From contig CM046003.1 of assembly GCA_025175895.1 (NCBI GenBank), positions 50,400,335 through 50,464,334 of the forward strand: a stretch of DNA of 64,000 nt, read 5' to 3'. The first letter of the stretch is position 1. Every line of letters begins with the position of its first letter. A program made the position numbers and the translations under genes. The notes beneath the pieces were generated by a model. The model did not search any database, had not been told where the DNA came from, and saw only the letters and a list, made by a program, of their open reading frames with translations. The stretch comes from Wurfbainia villosa. Taxonomy: Eukaryota; Streptophyta; Magnoliopsida; Zingiberales; Zingiberaceae. Below are positions 47,074-58,041 of the stretch, in pieces.

Positions 47074-47933
47074 CTCCTTTTAAAGATTCTGTCAGACTGA
47101 TTTTCCACTGTCTAGTCAACTGATCTACCCACCAGTCAACTACTCACTTATCTGTTATCTCACAACAAACTAATCCACATCAGATATTTTGACCGATCAG
47201 TCAATTGACCTGACCCAAAAACCAACTGTCATAGCTAGCAGTCGACTACGAGATATTCTGTTCCCTATCCACTTAAGATCAATCGACAACTCAACCCTAG
47301 CAGTCAACTGTCAGTGGCCAGTCGACTGGTGAAAGCCACCAGTCGACTGCTAATGCACAAATCAACAGTCGAGCCTCAATCGACTGGGTTATAACCCTAG
47401 TTGGCTGCCCGAGTCAACTAAGCCCTCAGAGTGTCGAACACTCGATCAGTCGACTGGTCAATACCACAATTGATTGGTAAATCTCAAGAGTGAGGTTTAA
47501 CCCAAGTATGATCCCCTCATACTTGACACTTACCCTTAATCTAGACCTAAACCTTCAAGTCACTTCCATCAGTCTCACGCCCCTAGGGTCCATCTAAGTC
47601 TTCCACGACTCCTTCACCATTCGGATTAGCCTTTAAGTGCTTCCATCGACTATGTCATGCTATCGAATACGCTGCCAAAACTCCATCCTTGGGCTTACAC
47701 GGTCAAGACTGTACCCTTGGACTTTCCTTTGCCAAATATCTATATTTGAACTTTCGCCTTCAAGATTACACAATTGGACTTACACGGTCAAGACTATACC
47801 CTTGAACTTTTTCTTTATCAAGTCTCCATATTTGGATTTCTTCCATTAATTTATGAAATGAATTTGTTGTAGTTCAATGTTCGTAGGAAACACAATTCTC
47901 AAATAATTAAGGATTCACATTGTTTTTCTAACA
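47074..47933 (-). repeat. RE-A-related LTR, part 2 (RE-G)
   Basis: Continues from 38492 after removing RE-H and one GCAAC. It contains CAGTCGACTG palindromes and diverged versions (47215-47460) and CTTGGACTT minisatellite-like units (47690-47830), as in the RE-A LTR. The outer edge at about 47933 (TTTTTCTAACA) is my best estimate. Confidence 0.7.
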
Positions 47934-49600
47934 ATTGGCAACTTTTCAACATACCAAATGCAAATTGGCATGCCCCTATTTCATGGAACTCTCATATGTT
48001 ATTCATTTTTTTAAAGAAAAAAGGCGTAATGATTCCTTTTAATAAATATGATTTCTTTGGGCAAATTAAGATTAATAACTGGAATTTGTTTAGCATGGTG
48101 CATATACATAATTGATAAAGGTAATTATGTAAATTTAGTAGGGTTTTCTCTAGCTGCACTCAAGGAACTCCTAATTAACTCGAGCATTGTATGCGAATTA
48201 ATAAAGCCTTGGGAAGCCTGCCACTTTTTTAGCATGTCGAGAAAGAACTCAGATTCAAGCAAACTTTAAGGCAAAGAGAAAAGCATGCATGCAGCCAAAT
48301 GAAACTTTAACTGCAGACTTTAAAGCAAAGCATATACTGATGCATTACTTCTCTACGAGGTAAACACTTGATATTCTCACTGGTACAAGCTTTTGAACGT
48401 GGAACGAAAGCAAGCATGCAGGCTCAAGTCATCATCAGTACATGGATGGAAAACTGTGAAACAAGAAAAGAAAAGAAAAGAAAAGAAAAGAAAAGAAAAG
48501 AAAAGAACAACAAGAAACATCTGCTACAAAGAACATTCAGTAATGCAAGATTTACCTTGTTTTTCTGAAAAAGACAGAAAAACAAGGGTCTGTGGAAATT
48601 TTGCAGCATATTTTACCAAATAATAGATAATCTGGCGAGTGATTGTTCAATTCCTTGATCATCATAAGTAGAGAGAATGAGGAGCCAAATGATTGAGAGG
48701 AGGGTGCTAATCTCTGATTCTGAATATTTTCGATCGAGGACACAAAAGACTGTTACCAAAGCGACGCAGGGATGAGTAATGGCTGCAAAAGGACCAAAGG
48801 CATTCACATTCATAAAGCATTGCAGATGGAAGCTCCAGCAGTATGATGATTGATGTTGATCAGGCAGTTAATTAAGCACCCAGAATCTTTTTCTTGGACT
48901 GTTTGGAGAAAGCAATGTGTAGTACCTGAGAATAAAGTGAATGACCCATGCATAGGTCTGAGAGAAAGGCCTGCAGGAATCATGTACATATAGCAACTGC
49001 CTTTTTGTGGGCCTTTTTTTTTTTTTTTTTTTTGTCTTCAAATGATCGACAGATTCTAAATGTCGTATTTGTTATCAGAATTGAGCCACCAAATTCTCAA
49101 AATAGCCAAAATAGAATAATAATTCATGAAAATGTATACTGTAATGAAAGAAAACTATAAGCTGCTACTATCGATCATCTCCAATCTCAAAACAGAATGA
49201 TATTTAAAGCTATCTTTAATCTTTGACGACCATAGTCTCTATAGAAGTTTTTAGAATTTTTTCGTCGCTCGTAAACCTCTTTCAAAAATAAATAAATAAA
49301 TAAACTTTCTTGTATGTCATAGTTTGGTTGGGACATGTGTTGGCCATGGTTTCGATGATGTATGTTCAATATTTCCCACTCCTTCCCCCATGGCATGCTC
49401 CTTAATTGCATATGTGAGCTAGTAGTAGGATGTTCAATTTGACTCCTAGATATTCACATTCAATCTTCATCTACGACAAATTTATAAGATTTTTTTTCAA
49501 ATGGGAGTCAAGCTGAGGTACGCCGAAATACTAAGACTACGCACGCGAATACTCTTTGATTTACCTTCTTTCTTCAGACATGGGACAATAATAGAGGGTA
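47934..49600. other. Intergenic region without recognised element
   Basis: AT-rich low-similarity sequence. It holds a GAAAA/AAAAG microsatellite (48463-48507), a poly-T run (49014-49034) and short frames that I cannot assign. A possible terminal exon on the - strand (48873-48928) is discussed as a finding only. Confidence 0.5.
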
Positions 49601-50110
49601 GCTAATGTGATGGTTCTAATTTTTTTTTTATTGTATATGTGAAGTCATCTAATCAGCATCTCTAACTTTATCCCAAATCTAATCTCTATGCATTCAATTT
49701 CATTGATGAATTTATGCTACAAAAGGTGAAAGCACTCGTCCCGGATACCCCTCCGCCATCTCCCCCAAGGTATATGGAAGAGAGATAAATCATAGTATTG
49801 CATACGTGAAGCCATCTAATTAGCATGCTCCATAATTATATTGCATATGTGAAGTCATCTAATCAGCATCTCTAACTTTAACCCAAATCTAATCTATGTG
49901 CATTCAAACGAATTTATGCGGCAAAAGGTGAAAGCACATATTGTTGTGAAGGCATCTAATCAACATCTCTAACTCGTCTCGGATGCCCCTCGACCATTTA
50001 TTCCAAGACGTGTGGAAGAGAGAGAAATCACAATACTGAAGGGTCTCTTAGGTGGGAGGGTTAATTGTCCCTAAGAGAATAAACTTCAAGATGATCGATC
50101 CCTTGCTTTA
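49601..50110 (-). repeat. Tandemly repeated SINE-like sequence
   Basis: CATCTAATCAGCATCTCTAACTTTA, CAAAAGGTGAAAGCAC and GGAAGAGAGA(T/G)AAATCA recur at 49650-49800 and 49860-50030. On the - strand the order (GATTT.TCTCTCTTCC ... GACGAG ... CACCTTTTG) resembles the 3' half of the SINE-1/SINE-2 family. No target duplication was found, so the assignment is tentative. Confidence 0.4.
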
Positions 50111-50659
50111 TGTTACAAATTTATCATCTAAATATCAATTGGACTATAGCCATAGAGAACAGAGGTTCCATTGATCATAACGTTTGCATATATTGACACT
50201 TTTTTTCTCTTTCATTATGTAATGTCTAGAGATACACTACATGTCATTGGACATCTATAAAGCCATATACATCTTTCTAAAACCTCGCTATCATATGAAT
50301 CCCCCTCCTATGAACTATTGTAAAACTTGATTAGCGACCCCATATTGTTGCCTTATGAATCCTAATAATATTGTTTCTCATCTTGGAACAAAGGACACTT
50401 ACTCCAAAATCTACAAATTAGCCCATCAATTTATCTCTCACAATTTTTTTTATCCAATCTAGAATTTGATATCCTGTACGATATTTTGTGCGTACCGTGT
50501 GCGCGACTCACTGTGAGTTATCTGATCTACGAGATTATACAGTAATAAAAATGCACAGTGCTTTCGTCTGTGGATCGTCGGAGCACCAGTGCATCATCAG
50601 AGTAATTGATACTATAGCCCAACCCTTGAACCCATCGAGATCATCGTCATCCATCCAGT
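50111..50659. other. Intergenic sequence
   Basis: No gene or element recognised. Short ORFs on both strands at 50488-50841 overlap the foldback repeat and are probably incidental. Confidence 0.5.
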
Positions 50660-50795
50660 CGGATCGTGGCCGGATTCCAGTCGGATTGCGATTGAAATCC
50701 GATCGAATTGTGGCCGTCAATGACCATGACATTGACATCCACAATTCGACCGGATTTCGATCGAATCGTAATCGAAATTTGACCGCTACCGACGA
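50660..50795. repeat. Foldback inverted repeat
   Basis: Arms of about 55-60 bp. TCGAATTGTGGCCGTCAATG is answered by CATTGACATCCACAATTCGA across a 7-bp centre (ACCATGA). The outer parts (GATTGCGATTGAAATCC and GGATTTCGATCGAATCG) also pair imperfectly. It could be a foldback/MITE remnant or a hairpin RNA source. No clear terminal duplication. Confidence 0.7.
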
Positions 50796-50953
50796 TGCCA
50801 AGCAAGAGCACACAATTAGGAATGTACTGTAGATTCTTCATTACTGTGCATCGTGCACGAATGTGTAGGAATGGGCACTTGGGATATCAAATCTATTCAT
50901 ACTAAAATCTAATTTCTGCATCACGTGGTTATTAAATTTTCATTTGGATACAT

Positions 50954-51176
50954 TCCGCAAAAGGTTGGAACCGTTAACTTAGCGTCTCCCACTGGCCCGT
51001 CTCAGGACTATCGTGAGGGAGGTAAATCGTGAGTGGTCTTTAATCTCAACATGATTGATAAGACAATGAAGGGTCATTCTGAGCCCAGAAAAGATTTTAA
51101 ACATCCTACGGAGGATCAATCCGTATTTATTCCACAATTGTTGCACTGCTTATCAATACATCATCCCCGTGGGAAC
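50954..51176 (-). mobile_element. SINE-1 (minus orientation)
   Basis: 223 bp flanked by a perfect 19-bp duplication (50935-50953 and 51177-51195). On the - strand it aligns end to end with SINE-2. Shared pieces include GAGGGAGGTAAATC (as read on +), the CCAGAAAA..TTTAAACAT segment, and the 3' end CTTTTGC. Long target duplications and no LTR or coding frame identify a SINE. Confidence 0.85.
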
Positions 51177-51195
51177 AATTTTCATTTGGATACAT

Positions 51196-51486
51196 GACAA
51201 TATATTTGATTACATAAAAATAAAAGATTGTGAAATATTTGAAAACACCCTTAAAGCTTGAGCTAAATGGCAAGCTTAGTCTTTTTGTGTTTGCCCTTAG
51301 GACCTCCAACTAAAAGGCATCTTTTAGGTGTGTTATCTTGCTCACACGACTATGTTGAACTTCTTAAACTACTCCCTTTCGGTGCAAGCATGCATCACTC
51401 ATGTTAGCACATTGGTATATGTTGAAGCTTCTATATTTCATTTTCCTTGTGCTCAAGATATTTAACCTCCTATAGTGGTATATATT
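51196..51486. other. Intergenic sequence
   Basis: No gene or element recognised between SINE-1 and the TRIM solo LTR. Confidence 0.5.
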
Positions 51487-51680
51487 TGTATAAATAAAAT
51501 TCATATATCTCCACAATAGTATAATATTGTCTACTTTTGACATAAGTCATTATGTGTTTATTTTTGAACTATATCCAAAGGTTTTATATCAATGGAGATA
51601 TTTCTTCATCTTATAAGCACATGATCTTTTTCATGTCTTATCAATGTAAGACTTTGATTGTATTCTTAATACTCCCAACA
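51487..51680 (-). repeat. Degenerate solo LTR of TRIM-1 family
   Basis: Aligns with the TRIM-1 LTR through CATATATCTCCACAAT, CTTATAAGCACATGATCT and ACTCCCAACA (end 51680). Strongly diverged. No primer site follows. Confidence 0.85.
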
Positions 51681-51948
51681 ATATAGGTTTGAATTAGAAT
51701 TACAATATTAATTGAAATCCTTTTCCTTGATGATTGATCTCTCTCGCATCTAATTTTTATAATTAAAACACTTCTACTCAATTATATGTCAAGTAATACT
51801 CAAAATCTTATGATATCCTTCCTTCTAAAAGTAGTTTTCATATTGCTTTCTTCCTTCTCCCATTTCGTTTGGTTAGCAAAATTTAGGTGATAACATCTTT
51901 CCTAAATAAGAACAAAAGAAAGTTTATGGAGTTAGCAAGTCTTTCTAT
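51681..51948. other. Intergenic sequence
   Basis: Nothing recognised. It lies between two TRIM-family relics. Confidence 0.5.
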
Positions 51949-52545
51949 GTTGGAATTGTTAATCAAAGTTTCACATTGGAAAGATATGGAAAATATCATG
52001 GATTTATAAAATGAAAACAAAAATATTCCCATTGGTACGAGTTCTTTTGTGTATAATCAAAAATAAAGTCATAAGGGCTTAGGTCTAAAGTGAATAATAG
52101 TATATCATTGTAGAAATATGTGAATCTTATTTGTATCAACAATTGATATCAAAGTCAATAGTCCATGTCGAGTCATGAGAGTTTAGGCACAAAGTGAATA
52201 ATAGCATATCATTATAGAGATATGTGAATTTTATTTACACCAATAATTGATATCAAAGTTAATAGTCCATGTCGAACAATGAACCTCGAACGAAGAAAGT
52301 GGAGACTTTCATATTCAGATCAAAAGAACTACACAACTAATAAGAAGTTCAATTGGATCAAAAGGATCGAACAGTTGACAGAAAGTCCAATTGAGTCAGG
52401 AGGACCAGATAACTAATAAGAAATCCAAGTGGATCTAGGAAATCAGATAATTAATAGGAATATCTAGTAAGTTGAGGATCGAACATTAAACAGAGGAAGT
52501 CCTTTAAAAACGTCTGAACTTGAAGGGGAGGCCTAAGGTGGTTCT
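51949..52545 (+). mobile_element. TRIM-2: truncated, diverged TRIM-1 relative
   Basis: An LTR at 51949-52141 (TGTTGG...CAACA) is followed by a primer-binding-like ATTGATATCAAAGTC (52142-52156). A direct repeat of the LTR end plus primer site follows (about 52076-52175 and 52172-52275). The internal region matches TRIM-1 (CATGAACCTCGAACGAA...). It stops before the polypurine tract and the 3' LTR, so it is 3'-truncated. Opposite orientation to TRIM-1. Confidence 0.85.
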
Positions 52546-53026
52546 TCGTAGTATTCTCCCACCATACAAATGAAGCTCTAGCCACTAGATTTATACACTC
52601 CAACAAGCCAATTCTAGCAATTTAATTTTTAGGTCAATTGGACTTTGGACTTTTCCTCAACAATGCAATGCAAGTTACAAAAGAATTTGATTATATCTTA
52701 TGACCGATTAGAAGATATTGATTGAATAAAAACAGTGGAAAGATGTTAGATCTTAAGGAAAATCTGTATATGTTTTGGGATCATCAATTATTATAAATTG
52801 ATGGAGTTATTATTTTGATCCATTTACAATTAAATTCTCTGACAAAACTTTGGGAAAGGATTTAACCCTGTCCCTATAGTATGGAACGAGGAATACAGCT
52901 CGTGGTCACAAAAAAAAAAAAAAATCTTGCCTCATGTTCTTGTAAGGGTATGTCACCTACTTGTGGATAGTGTGACCTTATCAAGAAGATTAATTATCTC
53001 TTCTAACAACTCTAGAGTCATACGCT
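52546..53026. other. Intergenic sequence
   Basis: No gene recognised. Poly-A run at about 52910-52924. Confidence 0.5.
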
Positions 53027-53042
53027 AATGATAAGTAAGAAG

Positions 53043-53267
53043 TTTTCACGGAGATAGTATGGTGGTTAAGACATGATGGTACTTGCGAATAAAGTATGAG
53101 TCGATTCCGAAGAATGTCTAAAGTCTTTTTCTGGATTCAGATGATCTCCACATGTCTTGACCCCACGTTAAAGTCCATAGAATCCTCCGTGATTTACCTC
53201 CCTCACAATAATTATAGAACAGATCGGTGAAAACTATTAAGTTGATAGTTTCAATCTTTTGCAAGCC
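53043..53267 (+). mobile_element. SINE-2
   Basis: 225 bp flanked by a perfect 16-bp duplication AATGATAAGTAAGAAG (53027-53042 and 53268-53283). Pol III-like boxes: TAGTATGGTGG (53055-53065) against box A, and GAGTCGATTCC (53098-53108) against box B, 43 bp apart. The rest matches SINE-1. The 3' end CTTTTGCAAGCC lacks a poly-A tail. Confidence 0.88.
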
Positions 53268-53289
53268 AATGATAAGTAAGAAGGCTTTT

Positions 53290-53606
53290 AGAATATAGAA
53301 GTGTGTTAAGCTTCTAAGATGAAAATGTAGTATATACCTGTTCTTCTTGATTACCTGGTTGGAATTTCGACTTGTGTCGGAGGAAAGATCACGGTGAAAA
53401 TTACCTCAATCTCCACAAACCAAGATCGCCGGATATTTCTCTTCGCTTCTACACCCTCTTCGCCAAGCCTCCGAACCGCAACCTTGGACGCACTCCTTCC
53501 CTTGATAAGGGAAGGAGATGCACGCACGGCTTCAAGCCGTGCGTGCTCGAGGCGGTTCCACGAACTGCCTCTGTGCAGTTCGTGGAACTGCCACGAACTC
53601 CCAACA
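53290..53606 (-). repeat. RE-I 3' LTR (inner edge certain, outer edge approximate)
   Basis: On the - strand it begins TGTTGGGAGTTCGTGG at 53606 right after the polypurine tract. Its first 115 bp hold three perfect or near-perfect hairpins. The outer end is unresolved without the partner LTR. Confidence 0.6.
53493..53592. repeat. Three consecutive hairpins at the RE-I LTR start
   Basis: CTCCTTCCCTT-GAT-AAGGGAAGGAG (53493-53517), GCACGCACGGCTT-CAAGCCGTGCGTGC (53520-53546, arms of 13), and GGTTCCACGAACTGC...GCAGTTCGTGGAACTGCC (53554-53592). Confidence 0.95.
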
Positions 53607-53617
53607 TCTCCCACTCG
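53607..53617 (-). other. RE-I polypurine tract
   Basis: Reads CGAGTGGGAGA on the - strand next to the TGTTGG LTR start. Confidence 0.85.
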
Positions 53618-54989
53618 TCCAAGGTATGTCACATAGACAAAATGATCACACAGACCATTTTAAAAGAGTGGTTTAGTCACATAGACTAAATCAAAGCAAC
53701 ATCTATTGTCCCAAAAGACTAATAGAACATAGATTAATAGTCACAAAGACTAAATGAAACATCAAATTAGAAAATGGTTCGTGCGACAGCAAGCACATTG
53801 AGCGTTCAAATGCTAAGAAAGTTGTTACACCTTACATAGCTGCTCATAGAGTGATGCATGCTAAGAGAAGTTGTTACGCCTAACTCGGCCACTCTACATA
53901 TGATACATAATCATTCTCCCGATGACACAGAGTCATCTCCAGGTGGTACAAAACCATTTATCTTATGACACATAGCCATTCCCCAGGTGATACACAGTCA
54001 TTTTTCAAATGATACAAAATCATATTTCTGGTGGTACATAACCGTTTACCTGAAACATTCATGTCTTGCTTTTTATCCAGATTAAATAATCTCATTTACA
54101 TCAATATGAACATCTCTAATCCCTTAAATTGACCATCATGTCAAGAGCATGTCTCATATTCTAAATATTCACAAACATTTCTGTACACAACAGAAAAGAG
54201 TCGACTAGTGAATAATACTCATTAGATGTAAAACTATTTAATCTTCCTTTTTAGTGTGAATCTATTCATTTTAATCAATCGCTTTCTTAGTCATGTTCCA
54301 TAGACCGAATCATACATAGTCATAGGTAGACATGCTAAAGTAGCAAACCTTGATTAAAACTTCAAGTAGACACCTAAATAGTCACAAAGGGCAAATTTTT
54401 GAGATCAACATATAATCTCAAAGGGCTCACATAGTAGAGAAGCAGGGATCCATTATCCTACTACCCTTATTGTCGTCTTAGCACATGTGGTATGATTCAC
54501 ATGCTACGATGTCGTCCTCTTTACCAATAAAGAGCGCATGTTTCCCTCAAATTAACATCATACAGATTTCGATCTAGACATTCTCAATGTCTAATCCAGA
54601 ATTCAACACATGAATCCAGAATTCAACATATGAATTCTTATCTGGCTCAAAACAGGTATAGTAAATGGTGGGTTCATTTACTTCGATCATTTACCACAAA
54701 ATGATCTTATCTTGATACAAATATCAAGACGACCCTAACTTATAGGAATGTAACAAATTTTACAGCTTCCAAAGCTAACAACCATATAGGCTGACCTATA
54801 AGCATCGGTCTTACCTCTATTCATACACAACAAATAAAGATGATTGTCCATGTGAGAGGACCAATCACTACCTGCCAACATGCTTATCGAGATCTTATCA
54901 CTAGAATGTAACATAACATACACTGAATAGATTATGGCTGGCATTTCAAACAATCAAATCATGATATTCAATTGTCATTGCAAAACCTG
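53618..54989 (-). other. RE-I 3' untranslated region
   Basis: About 1.37 kb between RNase H and the polypurine tract. It contains a 22-bp minisatellite (53899-54052) and repeated (C)ACATAGAC(T/A)AAAT words at 53630-53760. No coding frame supported. Confidence 0.7.
53899..54052. repeat. 22-bp minisatellite in RE-I
   Basis: Seven adjacent 22-bp units of the form (G/A)TG(G/A)(T/C)ACA.A(G/A)(T/C)CATTT..C.(A/G). Each holds the imperfect palindrome ATGA(C/T)ACA..GTCAT. Units keep exact length while bases vary. Confidence 0.9.
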
Positions 54990-55720
54990 TTACATTCTAC
55001 GAAGTCCCATGGACTTTACATGCTGATTAAATGACTCTCTAGTCATTGGCTTAGTAAAAGGATCTGCAAGCATAGTTCGTGTAAGGATATACTCAAGAAT
55101 CACCTTCTTTTTAGCAACAATATCCCTTATAAAGTTGTACTTTATAGCTATATGCTTGCCCTTGCTGTGATATTTGGGATCTTTGGAAAAAGCTATCGCA
55201 GCTTGACTGTCACAATAAACAGTCACTGGATTCCCACTGTCCTCAGTAATCTTCAAATTCTTTAGGAACCTTCTTAACCAGACCGCTTCTTGTACAGCTG
55301 TTGAACATGCCACATATTCAGCTTCCATTGTAGATAAGGCCACACAGGCCTGTTTCTTGCTGTTCTAGGAGATGGCGCCACCATTCAACAAGAACGCATA
55401 GCCTGATGTTGATTTTCTATCATCTAGGTCCCCAACCCAATCTGCATTTGAATAGCCCTTTAGGCTCATATCTGACCTTTGATAATAGAGACAATAATCT
55501 GTCGTCGCCTTCAGATATCTGAATATCCTTTTTCGCTTTCGATGTCTCGATCCACAGGTTTGGCGACCAAGTGATTAAGCCCACGTGATAATGATATCGG
55601 ACACAACATACAGTATACATTAAACTACCTATGACACTTGCATATGATTTTTTATTCATGTCGACTATTTCAGCTGGAGTCTTGGGACTCATACTTTTGC
55701 TCAAAACAATTACCTCTACA
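54990..55720 (-). pseudogene. pol: RE-I RNase H
   Basis: LSTMEAEYVACSTAVQEAVWL, VYCDSQAAIAFSKDP, HIAIKYNFIRD and TRTMLADPFTKPM, ending MGLRRM. Preceded by NADWVGDLDDRKSTSGY in the same region after a stop. Typical Copia RNase H at the pol 3' end. Confidence 0.9.
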
Positions 55721-56975
55721 TAATAGGTGTCATTCCTTCATTTGCAATATGTTGCTTAACATCTTAGTTAATATAAGACTCTTGTGACAGTTGAACCCAA
55801 AGTCTCTTTGATCGATCCCTGATGATCTTTACTCCTAAGATGTATTCAGCTTCTCCCATATCTATTGTGTCAAATTGTGAAGACAACCACTTTTTTACTT
55901 CCACTACAAAACCTATGTCATTTCCTGCTATCAGCATATCATCAACATATAATGATAAAATGACATACTTTCCTTTTTCCTTCTTTAGGAAAACGCAATG
56001 ATCCTCATTGATCATTTCGAAACCATAAGATAAAACTACTTTGTTAAATCTTATGTTCCATTGTCTTGACGCTTGCTTCAGCTCATATATAAATTTCTTC
56101 AATCTACATACTTTATCCTCTTGGCCTAAAGCAACGAAACCTTCTGGCTGAACCATATAGATTTCCTCGTCAAGCTCACCGTTAAGGAAAGCGGTTTTGA
56201 CATTCATCTGATGTAATTCCAAATCATAATGTGCCACAAAGGCCAAAATAACTCGGATTGACACAAACTTCACTACGGGAGAAAATGTCTCTTCAAAGTC
56301 AATACCCTCTCTTTGGGTAAATCCTTTTGCAACCAAACGAGCCTTGTATCGGTTAATCGATCCATCAGACTTCCTCTTTATTTTTAGAATCCACTTATTC
56401 CCAATAGCCCTTCAGCCAGGAGGAAGATCGACTAACTCCCAAACTTGATTCCAAATCATTGACTCCATTTCTTCTTCCATTGCACTTTTCCACTTATCTC
56501 TAACCCTACATCCCAACGCATCCTCAACTAATTGAGGTTCATCTTCGTCAACTAGGAGTGTCATCATTGCCTCATTCTCAATATCAAACCTCCTTTTAGG
56601 TATGATCTTACGAACACTTTTCCATAAGTTGGGCTGTTGAGAAGTCACCCCGTGATCAGACACATTACTCCCACTCGGTTGACTAGGTTCAGGTATCCCA
56701 CTGGACATCTGTCTTGTTGATAACGACTCATCCTCCTCAAAAAAAGGAACTGTCTTATCAACTTCACCTTTTGTTGGGAACTCAGTTTCGAGAAAAGTGG
56801 CATCTCTTGAATCCAATTCAGAGATTGTTCCATCTGACGTCTCACCTATGAAAACATAACCTTTTGAGGTATCAGAATATCTTATAAAGATATATTTCTT
56901 ACCTCTAGGTCCGAGTTTTCCATATTTGTGAGAACTATCATGAACGTGTGGCGGTGACTGTGGTCTCATTGCTCA
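55721..56975 (-). pseudogene. pol: RE-I reverse transcriptase
   Basis: Two frames (56969-56412 and 56336-55764) separated by a stop and a short gap. They show RDKWKSAMEEEMESM, LVAKGFTQREGIDFEETFSPVVK, YMVQPEGF and the intact catalytic LYVDDMLIAG, then MGEAEYILGVKI. The integrase-RT linker lies at 56540-56975. Catalytic residues are kept although the frame is broken. Confidence 0.92.
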
Positions 56976-57600
56976 ATCTGGTTTTCGTCTAACGTTCATG
57001 GGGTAGATAGGCGACTTTGAAGGACTTTGAAGGCACTTTGTTAAGTATATATGCCGCAGCTAGTAATGCATCTCCCCAATAGGAGACCGGCAAATTAGCC
57101 TGCGTCATCATAGACCTAACCATTTCAAGAAGAGTCCTATTTCTTCTTTCAGCAACCCCATTTTGCTGTGGAGTTCCTGGGATCGTTAGCTGTCTAATAA
57201 TCCCCTTATCATTACATGTCGTCTTGAACAAATCAGACAGATATTCACCCCCACGGTCAGTTCGTAAGGCCTTAACCTTACGTTCCGTTTGATTCTCAAC
57301 TTCGTTCAAATAACGAATGAAATAATCCAACGCTTCAGATTTTTGAGAAATCAAATACACATGACCATACCTAGTGAAATCATCAATAAATGTAATAAAG
57401 TAGGAAGCTCCATGCCTAGCCTTCACACTCATCGGACCACAAATATCCGAATGAATCAATTGCAATGGCAAGTCTGCTCTAATAGCCTTTCCAAATGGTT
57501 TTCTCGTTGCTTTTCCAGCAAGACAATGCTCACATATAGACAAACTAATCTTAGCACGAGAGCCCAATAAACCCTCTCTAGCTAATCGATTCATGTGATC
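56976..57600 (-). pseudogene. pol: RE-I integrase core
   Basis: ICEHCLAGKATRKPFGK, then the DDE residues HSDICGPM, RTDRGGEYLS and NGVAERRNRTLLEMV, all intact, and YWGDALLAAAYILNKVPS. It ends at a stop near 56989. Confidence 0.92.
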
Positions 57601-58041
57601 TTATCCTATATGTCCCAATCTAGCATGCCAAACCTCATCAGATATATCCGCATTACTAGTAAGAGCAATGTTTGAAAAATAACTATGAATCGCACAATTC
57701 ACATCAGGCATCACATCTAGTACCATAAAACCATTAGATAAATAATCATATCCGATTGACACGGAGTTAATCTTAAGTTATACACAACGACTGAAAAAAT
57801 TTACAGAGTACCCCAAATCAAGAAGACTAGTGACAGATACAAGATTCCTTCGAATCTCTAGAGCATACAAGACATCATGTAGAAACAAAGTACTTCCACC
57901 ACGAAGGTTAAGTTTACAAGTGCCGACTCCCTTGACTTCGACTCTTGCATTGTTTCCTACATAGATCCATTTGTTGCCAGCAGGTACCCGGCGGTACTCC
58001 ACATATGTAACCCGCTCTCGAGCTACATGGTTGGTTGCTCA
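57601..58041 (-). pseudogene. pol: RE-I protease and pre-integrase region
   Basis: LWIIDS followed by TGA at 58039-58041, where the third residue of the D-S-G active site is expected, so the protease Gly codon is now a stop. Then KWIYVGNNARVEVKG and a WHARLGHIG..HMNRLAREGLL pre-integrase zinc motif. Confidence 0.85.

Noticed and set aside
38041..47933. Clean solo LTR with target duplication for RE-G
   Set aside because: The flanks TGATT and ATTGG do not match and the outer edge lacks the expected end, so truncation is as likely.
48424..48609. Lys-rich or Phe-rich short ORFs at 48368-48623
   Set aside because: They are translations of the GAAAA microsatellite in different frames.
53290..53606. 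Exact outer boundary of the RE-I 3' LTR
   Set aside because: Several CA ends are possible and the partner LTR is outside the window, so any boundary would be a guess.
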